Shown one piece after another: positions 54,258-62,277 of a stretch of DNA of 64,000 nucleotides. Source of the DNA: Anaeromyxobacter dehalogenans 2CP-1. GTDB lineage: Bacteria; Myxococcota; Myxococcia; Myxococcales; Anaeromyxobacteraceae. The translations under genes and the position numbers were made by a program. A model generated the notes under the pieces. That model ran no database searches and was not told where the DNA came from. It saw nothing but the letters and a program-made list of their open reading frames with translations. Numbering within the stretch: the first letter of the stretch is position 1; each line of letters opens with the position of its first letter. The stretch is taken from positions 4,074,501-4,138,500 of the forward strand of contig NC_011891.1 of NCBI RefSeq assembly GCF_000022145.1, in the 5' to 3' direction.

Positions 54258-55096
54258 GGTTCGTCCTCCCTGCGCTCGAGGTGGGGGAGCAGCTCGGCCA
54301 TCCAGCGGACCTGCTCGAGCACCGCGCGGCGGCCGTCGGCCGGCAGCTCGCGCCAGGACTCGAACGCCACCGCCAGGTCCGAGTTCACCTGGTACAGCCG
54401 CGCGGCCACGTCCGCAACGAGCTCCTCGGGGGTGACCTCCTCCGCCCCGGCCTCGGCCTCGGCGGCCGCCCCTCCCTCACCGGGCTCGGGCGAGGCCGCG
54501 GGCGCGGCGACCGCCTCGAGGTGGTGCGGCGCCGGCTCCGGCTCGAGGCCGCCGTCGTCGTCGGGGGCGGGCCCGGCCGCCTCGGCGGCGGGCCCGGCGG
54601 TGAGGAACTCGAAGAATCGCTCGCGCAGCTCGGGCTCCACCGGCGCGCGCACCAGCGCGTCGTCGAGCAGCTCCTCGGCCCAGGGCGCGACGCCGGTCTG
54701 CTCCAGCCGCTCGCGCAGCAGGCGCAGGCCGTCGCGGTCGAGCGGCTCGGTGAGGAGCGCCTGGCCGAGCGCGAGGCCCCACGCGTCGTCGTCGTCGAGC
54801 GTCGTGTGCAGCCGCGCCAGCACCCGGCCGCGCATCAGCATGCGCAGCGCGGCGATGCGCCGGAACCCGGCCACCACCTGGAACCGCGGCCCCTCGGTGC
54901 CGGCGCCGGGCAGCGGCCGCAGCTCGACGGGCACGAGCTGCCCGAGGCGGCCGATCGACGCGGCCAGGGCCGAGACGTCGGCCTCCTCGCGGACGCGGAA
55001 CGTTGCGTCCAGCGCGAGCGCCGAGAGCGGTACGAACTCGACGGCGCCCGTCGCATGGGCGGGCGCCGCGGTGCGCGGTTCGAGCTCCACGTCCAC
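54254..55096 (-). CDS. ParB-like (PadC-type) protein
   Basis: A 280-residue protein with an N-terminal ParB/Srx-like domain (about 18-125): FVPLSALALDATFRVREEAD, then SIGRLGQLVPVELRPL and FQVVAGFRRIAALRML, the last standing for the GERR box. A helix-turn-helix for parS binding is not evident, and an acidic Pro/Ala linker (about 170-220) precedes a helical end. In Myxococcus xanthus PadC, a ParB-like CTPase, is encoded beside the bacNOP bactofilins and links ParABS and SMC to the bactofilin scaffold. Two bactofilin genes lie just upstream here, which makes a PadC role likely. Confidence 0.75.
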   Translation of the reverse strand: MDVELEPRTAAPAHATGAVEFVPLSALALDATFRVREEADVSALAASIGRLGQLVPVELRPLPGAGTEGPRFQVVAGFRRIAALRMLMRGRVLARLHTTLDDDDAWGLALGQALLTEPLDRDGLRLLRERLEQTGVAPWAEELLDDALVRAPVEPELRERFFEFLTAGPAAEAAGPAPDDDGGLEPEPAPHHLEAVAAPAASPEPGEGGAAAEAEAGAEEVTPEELVADVAARLYQVNSDLAVAFESWRELPADGRRAVLEQVRWMAELLPHLERREDEP

Positions 55097-55180
55097 CTCC
55101 GCTCGATCCGCGCGGGGCCCGCGGGCCGGGCGGGGGCCGGGTCGCGACCCGGTCCCCTCCCATTCCGCGCGGGATCGGGA

Positions 55181-55720
55181 CTACTTCCGCTTGACGATCA
55201 CCTTGCGCTTCACCGCGCCCATGGCGACCGGCGCCGGCGGAGCGGGCGGCTTCGGAGCGGACGGCTCCTCCACCTTGCGGATCTCGGGCCGCGGGGCCGG
55301 CATGGCCGGGCGCGGCGCGGGGCGCAGCGCGGGACGGGCCGGGGCCGCCGCGACCGCGCGGGCGGCGCGGGCCTCGGGCTCGGCCTCGATCTCCACCTCG
55401 CCCATGTCGATGCGGCCGCGGAAGCTGGCGCCGTCCACGATGATGACGCGGGGCGCCTGGATGTCGCCGATCATCCGGCCTTCCCGGGTGATCTCGACCG
55501 ACTCGGTGGCGGTCACGTTGCCGACCACCGCGCCCGCGATCACGCAGTTGCGGACCTGGACCTCGGCCTTGACCGTGCCGGTGGGCTCCACCACCAGGGT
55601 CTTGGTGAGGGTCAGCGTCCCCTCGACGCGGCCGCGGACCGTCAGGTCCTCGTCGCCGTTGAGGGAACCGCTGATGAGGATCGACTCGCCGATGATGGTG
55701 CTGCCGTCAGTGGTCGCCAC
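55181..55720 (-). CDS. Bactofilin with long basic-ended tail
   Basis: A 179-residue bactofilin. The beta-helical DUF583 core (about 8-112) shows the repeat of small and beta-branched residues, for example STIIGESILISGSLNGDEDL and AVVGNVTATESVEITREGRM. The Pro/Ala-rich tail (about 120-165) ends in the basic stretch KRKVIVKRK, suited to binding acidic partners or membrane. Bactofilins polymerise without nucleotide. It is 3 bp from the preceding bactofilin gene and near the PadC-like gene, matching the Myxococcus bacNOP-padC locus. Confidence 0.93.
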   Translation of the reverse strand: MATTDGSTIIGESILISGSLNGDEDLTVRGRVEGTLTLTKTLVVEPTGTVKAEVQVRNCVIAGAVVGNVTATESVEITREGRMIGDIQAPRVIIVDGASFRGRIDMGEVEIEAEPEARAARAVAAAPARPALRPAPRPAMPAPRPEIRKVEEPSAPKPPAPPAPVAMGAVKRKVIVKRK

Positions 55721-55723
55721 GGC

Positions 55724-56092
55724 TCACTTCCCCTTCGTCTCACGGACTTCCATGTCCACGTTGCCCTTGAACAGGGCGCCATCGGCGATCAGGATGCGCG
55801 GCGCGCGAATGTCGCCGACCACCTTGCAATCGGCCTTCAGCTCGACCTTGTCGCTCGCGTTGATGTTGCCCGTCACCTGGCCCGACACCTCGACGTTCGC
55901 CGTCTCGATGTCCGCCTCGATGACGCCCGACGACTCGACGAAGAGGCTCTCTCGCAGGCTGATGCGGCCCTTGACGGTGCCCTGGATCACCAGGTCCTCG
56001 TCGCCCGAGATCTCGCCGTCGATGACGATCGAGCTTCCGATGACCGTGTGCGCGCCGGCGCGCGACGCCGGGACCTTCTCGATGCCAGCCAT
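55724..56092 (-). CDS. Bactofilin, short form
   Basis: A 122-residue bactofilin consisting of little more than the beta-helix core (about 15-112): HTVIGSSIVIDGEISGDEDL, VEVSGQVTGNINASDKVELK and KVVGDIRAPRILIADGALFK. The start at 56092 has GGAGGG nine bases ahead; a longer frame to 56137 has no ribosome site. It probably co-polymerises with the long-tailed bactofilin encoded 3 bp downstream. Confidence 0.93.
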   Translation of the reverse strand: MAGIEKVPASRAGAHTVIGSSIVIDGEISGDEDLVIQGTVKGRISLRESLFVESSGVIEADIETANVEVSGQVTGNINASDKVELKADCKVVGDIRAPRILIADGALFKGNVDMEVRETKGK

Positions 56093-56214
56093 GTTCCGCA
56101 GCCCTCCACGAGCCTGTGGTGATCCCCCGATGAACATCGGTTCGTAAGACCCGCGCAGGATAGAGGTCCGTTCGAGGGCCAGTCAACAGGGTGTTCCGCG
56201 CACACACGCAGCGT

Positions 56215-57087
56215 TCAACGCGGCGCGCGTGCCGAGAGCCAGGCGACCGCCTCGGCGATCGGGCGGGCGCGCTCGGCCTCGTTCAGCACCTCGTGTCGGA
56301 ACCCCGCGTACACCTCGAGCCGCTTGTCGTCGCTGCGCGCCGCGGAGACGAAGGCGCGCGTCGCGTCGAGCCCCACCACGCGGTCCGCCCCGGCCGCGAG
56401 CACGAGCAGCGGCGCCGTCCACTCGCCCGCCCGCCGCGCCACCTCGGCCTGCGCGCGCCGCGCCTCCTCGAACCAGCGCGGCGTCGTCACGCGCCCGTAG
56501 AGCGGGTCGCGGGCGGTCCAGCGCTGCAGGTCCGGATCCGAGGTGAGGTCGACGGGATCGAGGCCGGAGGAGATGGGCAGCCAGGGCACGAGCCGGCCCA
56601 GGGTGCGGGCCGCGAGGAGCTTCGCGAGCGGCGCCCGGGTGGCGAGCGCGTAGAACGGCGAGGTGAGCACGAACCCGGTCACGTGCCGCCCCCGGCTCAA
56701 CCCCCACAGCGTCGCGATCAAGGCGCCCTGGCTGTGCGCCAGCACGAACAGCCGCTCGCCGGCGACGCCGTCCTGCGCGAGCTTGGCCACGAGCGCGTCG
56801 AGGTCGGCGAGGTAGTCGGCGAACGCGTCCACGTGCCAGCGCCGGCCGTCGGACTGGCCGTGGCCGCGGAAGTCGAGCAGCGCCACCTGGAAGCCGGCGC
56901 GCACCAGCGCGGCGGTGATCCCGGCGTAGCGGCCGCAGTGATCGCCCCCGCCGTGCAGCACCGCCACCGTGGCGCGCGGCGCCGGCGGCGTGAAGCGCTG
57001 CCAGTACAGGCGCAGGTGATCGGCCGAGTTGATGAACCCTTCCTCGTGCCTCGCCTCGGCGTCGGACGGGAAGGAGGGGAGCGGCAT
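56215..57087 (-). CDS. Lysophospholipase/monoacylglycerol lipase-like hydrolase
   Basis: A 290-residue cytosolic alpha/beta hydrolase (Hydrolase_4 group). The oxyanion part is VAVLHGGGDHCGRYAGITAA, the family FRGHGQSDGRR box follows, the nucleophile elbow is LAHSQGALIATL, and acid/His come from AAGADRVVGLD and YAGFRHEVLNE. It has no signal peptide. The typical substrate class is monoacylglycerol or lysophospholipid. It stands alone between the bactofilins and a TPR lipoprotein on the same strand. Confidence 0.9.
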   Translation of the reverse strand: MPLPSFPSDAEARHEEGFINSADHLRLYWQRFTPPAPRATVAVLHGGGDHCGRYAGITAALVRAGFQVALLDFRGHGQSDGRRWHVDAFADYLADLDALVAKLAQDGVAGERLFVLAHSQGALIATLWGLSRGRHVTGFVLTSPFYALATRAPLAKLLAARTLGRLVPWLPISSGLDPVDLTSDPDLQRWTARDPLYGRVTTPRWFEEARRAQAEVARRAGEWTAPLLVLAAGADRVVGLDATRAFVSAARSDDKRLEVYAGFRHEVLNEAERARPIAEAVAWLSARAPR

Positions 57088-57119
57088 CGGCGGGACGCTA
57101 GCGGCCGGGGGCGGCGGGG

Positions 57120-57692
57120 TCAAGGCGCGCCCGCGGTCCGGGCCCAGGCCCGCACGCGCTCGGCCGCGACCTCGTCGCCCGCCTCCAGGTACGCGTCCAC
57201 CAGCCGGCGCCAGGGCTCCGGATCCGGCCGCTCGCCGGCGCGCCCGAGCGCCTCCTCGACCCGGATGGCCCTGCGCAGCTCCTCGAGCTCGCGCTCGCGC
57301 TCCCCGCGGCCGGCGGCGAGGTCGGCGAGCAGCAGGTGCGCCTGCGAGGCCGCCGGACCGCCCGCGGCGAGCGCCACCGCGCGCCGGGCCTCGCCCTCGG
57401 CCAGCTCCTCCTGCCCGGCCCGGGCGAGCGCCTCCGCCAGCGAGGCGTGCAGCTCCGGGCTGGCCTCGTCGTAGGCGACCGCGCGCCGGAGCGCCGCCAC
57501 CGCGCCGGCATCGTCGCCGGCGCCGCGCGCGCGGCGGGCCTCGAGGTAGTGCGCGATGGCGCGCGGGGAGACGAACCGCGCGGCGGGCGTCGGCGTGCCC
57601 TGGCCGGCGGCGGCCGCGGGACGCGCGCCGGCGCACCCGGCGCCGAGGGTGGCGAGGAGCGCGGCGGCGAGCGGGAAGGCGAGCGGACGCAT
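57120..57692 (-). CDS. TPR-repeat lipoprotein
   Basis: A 190-residue lipoprotein (lipobox GAGC, Cys20). The mature protein is helical with three to four TPR-like units from about residue 45: AIAHYLEARRARGAGDDAGA, LHASLAEALARAGQEELAEG and REAVRR-type pairs. The start at 57692 is chosen at the signal peptide (MRPLAFPLAAALLATL). It ends 32 bp before the hydrolase gene, possibly in one transcript. Function unknown beyond a protein-binding scaffold. Confidence 0.8.
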   Translation of the reverse strand: MRPLAFPLAAALLATLGAGCAGARPAAAAGQGTPTPAARFVSPRAIAHYLEARRARGAGDDAGAVAALRRAVAYDEASPELHASLAEALARAGQEELAEGEARRAVALAAGGPAASQAHLLLADLAAGRGERERELEELRRAIRVEEALGRAGERPDPEPWRRLVDAYLEAGDEVAAERVRAWARTAGAP

Positions 57693-57745
57693 GGCGGCCC
57701 GCGGTGCGGGCGGAGCTGGAGGATACCGGCGGGCGGGCCCCCGGT

Positions 57746-58396
57746 TCAATCCGGGTCGTCGGCGCGCCTGACGCGGGGCCGCCGGCCGCTGCGCGCCTTC
57801 AGCGGCGCCGGCCCGCCGGCGCGGAGCGCCGCGTCCACCGCGGCGGGGAGCGCGCCGTCGACGAGCGGCCGCGTCACCGCCGCGGCGCAGCCGGCCTCGC
57901 GGAGCGGCTCGCCCCAGTCGACGTGGGCGACGGCCACCACCGGTACGCCGGTCAGCTCGCGGTCCGCCTGGAACGCGCGCAGCGTCTCGCCCCCGTCCGG
58001 CCCTGTCGCATGCAGCACCACCGCGTCCGGCGCGAAGCGCGCCGCCGCGGCCCCGGCCGCGAACCCCGGGGCGGCCTGCTCCACCGCGTACCCGGCCACC
58101 GCGAGCTGGCGCGCCGTCCCCTCGCGCGCCGGGCCGGGCTCCGCCACCACCAGCACCTTGCGGCGCGCCGGCGCCGCGCCGGACAGCTCCTCGGGCACCG
58201 GCATCCCGTGCCGGAGCATGAACGCGGCCAGCTCCTCGCGCGCGATGCGCCGGTGGCCGCCGGGCGTCCGGTGCGCCTTCAGGCGCCGGGCCTCGATCCA
58301 GTTCACCACCGTGGGCAGCGAGACGCCGAGGAGCCGGGCCGCCTCGAACGTCGTGTAGAAGCCGGGCATGCGCGGCAAGTCTAGACGTCCGCTCAT
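57746..58396 (-). CDS. MerR-like HTH with pseudo-receiver domain
   Basis: A 216-residue regulator. The N-terminal winged helix (about 10-60) has YTTFEAARLLGVSLPTVVNW and HRTPGGHRRIAREEL, typical of MerR/excisionase-type DNA-binding domains of myxobacterial regulators. The second half (about 78-195) has the alternating pattern of a receiver domain (KVLVVAEPGPAREGTARQLA, DAVVLHATGP, VPVVAVAHVD, AVTRPL), but the acidic pair, the phospho-Asp and the Lys are all replaced. It would therefore act without phosphorylation. The start at 58396 is uncertain; 58369 is an alternative. Confidence 0.78.
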   Translation of the reverse strand: MSGRLDLPRMPGFYTTFEAARLLGVSLPTVVNWIEARRLKAHRTPGGHRRIAREELAAFMLRHGMPVPEELSGAAPARRKVLVVAEPGPAREGTARQLAVAGYAVEQAAPGFAAGAAAARFAPDAVVLHATGPDGGETLRAFQADRELTGVPVVAVAHVDWGEPLREAGCAAAVTRPLVDGALPAAVDAALRAGGPAPLKARSGRRPRVRRADDPD

Positions 58397-58575
58397 CGTT
58401 CGTGAACGGTCAGCGAGCGAAGCGAGCCCGCCGGGGCGGCGGCGCGGAAGCGGCGCAGCCGCTCGCGCCGGCGCAAGGGACCCGGCGAGCAGGGTGGGGC
58501 GGGGCGCAGCCCCGTCAGATCGTCCCGCGCCCCCCGGGCGTGCCAGGGCCCGCCCGGGAATGCTAAGGAGAGCCC
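58397..58575. promoter_or_regulatory. Divergent intergenic region
   Basis: This lies between the regulator gene and the nitrilase gene. It contains GGGGCGCAGCCCC at about 58500-58512, also found at about 63271-63283 near the M50 gene, and ends with AAGGAGAGCCC before the ATG at 58576, a strong ribosome site. It must hold both promoters. Confidence 0.4.
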
Positions 58576-59388
58576 ATGGCTGCTCCCACCTACCTGCTCG
58601 GCGCGGTGCAGATGACGTCCACCGCGGACCGCTCCCGGAATCTCGAGACCGCGGTCCGGCTGGTGAACGAGGCGGCGGACCTCGGCGCCCGGCTCATCGG
58701 CCTGCCCGAGAACTTCGCGTACATGGGGCCCGAGGAGGGCCGCCGGGCCGGTGCCGAGACGCTGGAGGGGCCCACGGTGAGGGCGCTCTCCGAGGTGGCG
58801 CGGCGGCGCGGCGTGTACGTGCTGGCCGGGTCGATCGCGGAGAAGGTGGACGACCCGGGCAAGACCGCCAACACGAGCGTGCTCATCGCGGACGACGGCC
58901 GGGTGGCGGCCGCGTACCGCAAGATCCACCTGTTCGACGTGTCCATCCCCGACGGCGCGCGCTACGCCGAGTCCGAGGTGGTGGTGCCGGGCGACAAGGT
59001 CGTGATCGCGCCCACGCCGCTCGGGCGCGTCGGGCTCACCGTCTGCTACGACCTGCGCTTCCCGGAGCTGTACCGGAAGCTGGCCGGGCTCGGCGCCGAG
59101 GTGATCACCATCCCCGCCGCGTTCACGCTGTTCACCGGCAAGGACCACTGGGAGGTCCTGCTCCGCGCGCGCGCCATCGAGAACCTGGCCTACGTGATGG
59201 CGCCGGCGCAGGTGGGCCGCCACTCCGCCAGCCGGCAGACGTTCGGCAACGCGATGATCGTGGACCCGTGGGGCGTGGTCCTCGCCCGCTGCCCCGACGG
59301 CGAGGGCGTGTGCGTGGCCCCGTTCCGCCGCGAGCGGCTGGAGCAGGTGCGCCAGGAGCTCCCGGCGCTGAAGCACCGGAAGCTCTAG
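58576..59388 (+). CDS. Carbon-nitrogen hydrolase (Nit1/Nit2-like amidase)
   Basis: A 270-residue amidase of the nitrilase superfamily. The catalytic triad is visible as E45 (LPENFAYMGPEE), K116 (YRKIHLFDV) and C157 (VCYDLRFPELYR). Residues around the Cys match the Nit1/Nit2 branch, which hydrolyses deaminated glutathione or omega-amides such as alpha-ketoglutaramate. It has no signal peptide. It is convergent with the barrel gene, ending 8 bp before it. Confidence 0.93.
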   Translation: MAAPTYLLGAVQMTSTADRSRNLETAVRLVNEAADLGARLIGLPENFAYMGPEEGRRAGAETLEGPTVRALSEVARRRGVYVLAGSIAEKVDDPGKTANTSVLIADDGRVAAAYRKIHLFDVSIPDGARYAESEVVVPGDKVVIAPTPLGRVGLTVCYDLRFPELYRKLAGLGAEVITIPAAFTLFTGKDHWEVLLRARAIENLAYVMAPAQVGRHSASRQTFGNAMIVDPWGVVLARCPDGEGVCVAPFRRERLEQVRQELPALKHRKL

Positions 59389-59396
59389 GCGAACGC

Positions 59397-60107
59397 CTAA
59401 AACACGAACATCAGGCCCCCGGCCATCGCCAGGTCCTTGTTCGACAGGTCCCAGCTCTTCTTCGAGCCGAAGTCGTCCACCTTCGCCTGCGTGACGTCGA
59501 AGAACAGGTAGGTGTGGTTGATGCCGGTCTCGCGGTCGAGATCGCGGGCGCTGCCCGGGTCGACGATGTCGAGCAAGAGCGCCACGCCGGCGGTCCAGGA
59601 CCAGCCGTTGGTGGCGCCGGACTCGACCGACTTGCCGCGGCCGTCGGTCACCCACCAGTTGTAGCGCTCGGCCGCGAGGCGCGCGTACGGCGCGAGCGGC
59701 ACGTGCCACTGCTCGGCCATCCAGTCGAAGCGGTAGGTGAGCGTGAGGCTGGTGGGGATGATGTTGAAGGTGGTCTTGTCGCCCGAGCGCACCGGCGTGC
59801 CGGAGACGTCCACGATGCCCTTGCCCGCGTCGCGGAAGTAGCCGCTGCGGAACCCGGCCTCGAGGACGCCGACGCCGGAGTAGAGCGCGTAGCCCATGCC
59901 GGCGCGGAACATCCAGCCCTTCCCGCCGCCGAACACCTGCTCGTAGGGGCCGGGCTTCGCGAAGCCGGAGTCCACGTCGGGCGTGTAGTTGCCGGCGCCG
60001 AGCTCGATCGAGCCGCGCTTCGGCGAGGGCTGCGCGCGCGCCGGCCCGGGGGCGGCGAGGAGCGCCGCCGCGGCGAGGGCCGCGAGCGTCAGGGTGGCGG
60101 AGCGCAT
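59397..60107 (-). CDS. Outer-membrane beta-barrel protein (MXAN_2562-like)
   Basis: A 236-residue exported protein. Signal peptide at about 1-25 (AALAAAALLAAPGPARAQ). Amphipathic strands follow to the end, which closes with the aromatic GGLMFVF typical of outer-membrane barrels. The motif RGSIELGAGNYTPDVDSGFA is at the mature N terminus. Its ATG overlaps the stop of the MYXO-CTERM gene upstream (TGATG). The arrangement resembles the Myxococcus MXAN_2561/2562 pair. Function unknown. Confidence 0.8.
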   Translation of the reverse strand: MRSATLTLAALAAAALLAAPGPARAQPSPKRGSIELGAGNYTPDVDSGFAKPGPYEQVFGGGKGWMFRAGMGYALYSGVGVLEAGFRSGYFRDAGKGIVDVSGTPVRSGDKTTFNIIPTSLTLTYRFDWMAEQWHVPLAPYARLAAERYNWWVTDGRGKSVESGATNGWSWTAGVALLLDIVDPGSARDLDRETGINHTYLFFDVTQAKVDDFGSKKSWDLSNKDLAMAGGLMFVF

Positions 60108-61030
60108 CACGGCTTCCTCCTGCGGAGCGCCGCGAGCGCGGCGGCGCCGATCATGGCGAGCGCGCCGGTGCCGCCCGCGCCGCAGCCGCCGGAGTCGGTG
60201 CCGCCCCGCGCCTTGTACTGCTCCCAGAAGTCGGAGACCGGCACGGGGGTGGCGCTCACGGTGGCGGAGGGATCGCTCGGGTTGCCCGACTCGGTGTACG
60301 CGACCACCTGGACGTCGTAGGTGACGCCGTTGGTGAGCCCGCCGAGGCGCAGGCTGGTCCCGGTGACCCGCTTCGAGGGTACGGTGTCGGTGGTGCCGGC
60401 CGGGGTGGCGCGCACCTGGTACTCCTCGGTCCGCTCGGCGCCGCCGGTTCCGTTCTCCCAGTTCACGTTGAGCGCGTTCTCGCCCGGCGTGACGCTGACG
60501 TTCACCGGGGTGGCGGGCTTCGCGGTGCTGAGCGTCACGGAGCCCTGCGCGAAGCCGCGCCGCGTGCCGCTCGAGTCGTACCAGTGCACGCAGATGTAGA
60601 TGGTCTTCACCTGGGCCGTGCAGGCCTGCAGCCCCACCGCGTTCACGATGGTGACGGGGTCGAACGCCTGGGGCGTGAGCACGGCGGCGTCGTCGGCGGG
60701 GAGGCTCGCGATCTGACCGGCCTGGATGCCGTTCGTCGTGTCGTTGCTCTCGGCGCAGTAGCCCTGGTTCGTGCCGGTGGTGTTGTACGCACCCTGCGTG
60801 GCGGCGAAGATCTGGTACCGGCCGCGGGTCTCGAACGTGCCGCTCTTCACCTGGATCTGCCAGATGAGGTTGAGCGGCGCGGTATCGGCAGCGCCGATGC
60901 ACTGCGCGGCGTTGATGTACTTGTCTTCCGGCTGCTTGCTGGGCAGCACCTGGCCCGCGGTCGGGTTGGTCTGACCGGCCGCCAGCAAGGGGGCCGCGAG
61001 GAGTGTGGCGGCGAGGATCGCGCGTCTCAT
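60107..61030 (-). CDS. MYXO-CTERM-anchored fibronectin III protein
   Basis: A 307-residue secreted protein. The signal peptide is at 1-20 (RRAILAATLLAAPLLAAGQ). A Cys-containing N-terminal domain (about 20-165) precedes a fibronectin type III domain (about 170-265, PATPVNVSVTPGENALNVNW). The C terminus is a MYXO-CTERM tripartite sorting signal: GGCGAGG, a hydrophobic stretch and RRRKP. Such tails are processed by myxosortase and leave the protein on the cell surface. It is coupled to the barrel protein downstream. Confidence 0.88.
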   Translation of the reverse strand: MRRAILAATLLAAPLLAAGQTNPTAGQVLPSKQPEDKYINAAQCIGAADTAPLNLIWQIQVKSGTFETRGRYQIFAATQGAYNTTGTNQGYCAESNDTTNGIQAGQIASLPADDAAVLTPQAFDPVTIVNAVGLQACTAQVKTIYICVHWYDSSGTRRGFAQGSVTLSTAKPATPVNVSVTPGENALNVNWENGTGGAERTEEYQVRATPAGTTDTVPSKRVTGTSLRLGGLTNGVTYDVQVVAYTESGNPSDPSATVSATPVPVSDFWEQYKARGGTDSGGCGAGGTGALAMIGAAALAALRRRKP

Positions 61031-61192
61031 GACGCGCGGATTGTGCAAGTGGAGCGCCACCCGGGCAAGCATGCGTTCGCGAGGGGCGGCGCGTGGTTGC
61101 GCCGCGCCGCCGTGTGGCAGGACGCCCCGGACCGCCAAATTGGCAAAGGCTCTGCGGCCCTGCCGGCGAGGGTGACAAAATGGCAGCGCGCG

Positions 61193-62212
61193 CTAGAGCA
61201 GCGCGGCCAGCCGCTCCAGGATCTGCACCAGGTTGGTGGCCGCGCCCTTGCGCAGCTCGTCCGACACCACCATCAGCTCGAGCCCGCGCTCCTGCGAGCG
61301 GTCGTCGCGGAGGCGCCCGACCAGCACCGCGTCGTCGTTCACCGCCAGCATGGGCATCGGGTAGACGCCCTCCGCGGGCGCGTCGAGCACCTTCACGCCG
61401 GGCGAGCGGCGGAGCAGGTCGCGGGCCGCGGCCGCGGGGAGCGCCCTCGCGGTGGACGCGGTCACCACCGCCGCCTGCCCGTAGAACACCGGCACGCGCA
61501 GCGCGGTGGCGGCGACGCGCAGCCCGGGCGCGCCGAGCACCTTGCGCAGCTCGGTGGCGAGCCCGTCCTCCGCGTCGGTGCGGCCGTCCTCGAGGAACGC
61601 GCCCACCTGCGGGACCAGGTTGAACGCCAGCCGGTGCGGGACCGCGACGCCCGCCTCGGGCTCGCGCCCGTTCATGAGATCCATCGCCTCGCGCTCGAGC
61701 TGCTGGAGGGCGCGATGGCCGGCGGAGGCCGCCGGCTCGAGCAGCGTCGCCACCACCCGGTCCAGCCCGGCGGCCGCGTGCAGCGGCGCGAGCACCACCG
61801 AGAGCGCCGCCGCGGCGCCGCCCGGGCTCGCCACCACCCCGCGCGCGCGGAAGCCGTCCACCGCGGCGCCGTTCACCTCCGGCACCACCAGCGGCACGTC
61901 CGCCTCCAGCCGGAACGCCGGCGAGGCGTCCACCACCGCGCAGCCCTCCGCCCAGGCGCGCGGCGCCCACTCCCGCGCCACCGCGGCCGGCGCGCAGAAG
62001 ATGGCGGCGTCCACGCCGCGGAACGCGCCCTCGGCCGGCGCCGCCACCGGCAGCTCGGCCCCGGCGTGCTCGAGGCGTGTGCCGGCGGAGCGCGCCGACG
62101 CGAGCAGCGTCAGGCGCGAGAGCGGCAGGCTGGACTCGCCCAGCGCGTCGAGCACCGCGCGGCCGACCAGGCCGGTGGCGCCGACGAGGGCGACGGAGAT
62201 GGGCTTCGACAT
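61193..62212 (-). CDS. Usg-type aspartate-semialdehyde dehydrogenase paralogue
   Basis: A 339-residue protein with the full aspartate-semialdehyde dehydrogenase fold: the NADP motif VALVGATGLVGRAVL (8-22), and the family stretches VPLVVPEVN and FNLVPQVGAF. The catalytic Cys of the NPNC box is missing (VVASPGGAAAALSVV) and the active-site His of the VFRGH box is Gln (VFYGQA). E. coli Usg-1 has lost the Cys in the same place. It is therefore probably not the Asd enzyme, and its role is unknown. Confidence 0.88.
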   Translation of the reverse strand: MSKPISVALVGATGLVGRAVLDALGESSLPLSRLTLLASARSAGTRLEHAGAELPVAAPAEGAFRGVDAAIFCAPAAVAREWAPRAWAEGCAVVDASPAFRLEADVPLVVPEVNGAAVDGFRARGVVASPGGAAAALSVVLAPLHAAAGLDRVVATLLEPAASAGHRALQQLEREAMDLMNGREPEAGVAVPHRLAFNLVPQVGAFLEDGRTDAEDGLATELRKVLGAPGLRVAATALRVPVFYGQAAVVTASTARALPAAAARDLLRRSPGVKVLDAPAEGVYPMPMLAVNDDAVLVGRLRDDRSQERGLELMVVSDELRKGAATNLVQILERLAALL

Positions 62213-62277
62213 GACGGCGTTCCTCCGGGAGGCAGGGGGGCGGAACCTAGCGGCCCGCCGCGGCGGCGGCAAGCGCG

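Noticed and set aside
61193-62212. Annotation as functional asd
   Set aside because: The catalytic Cys and His positions are replaced, so only the Usg-like paralogue call is justified.
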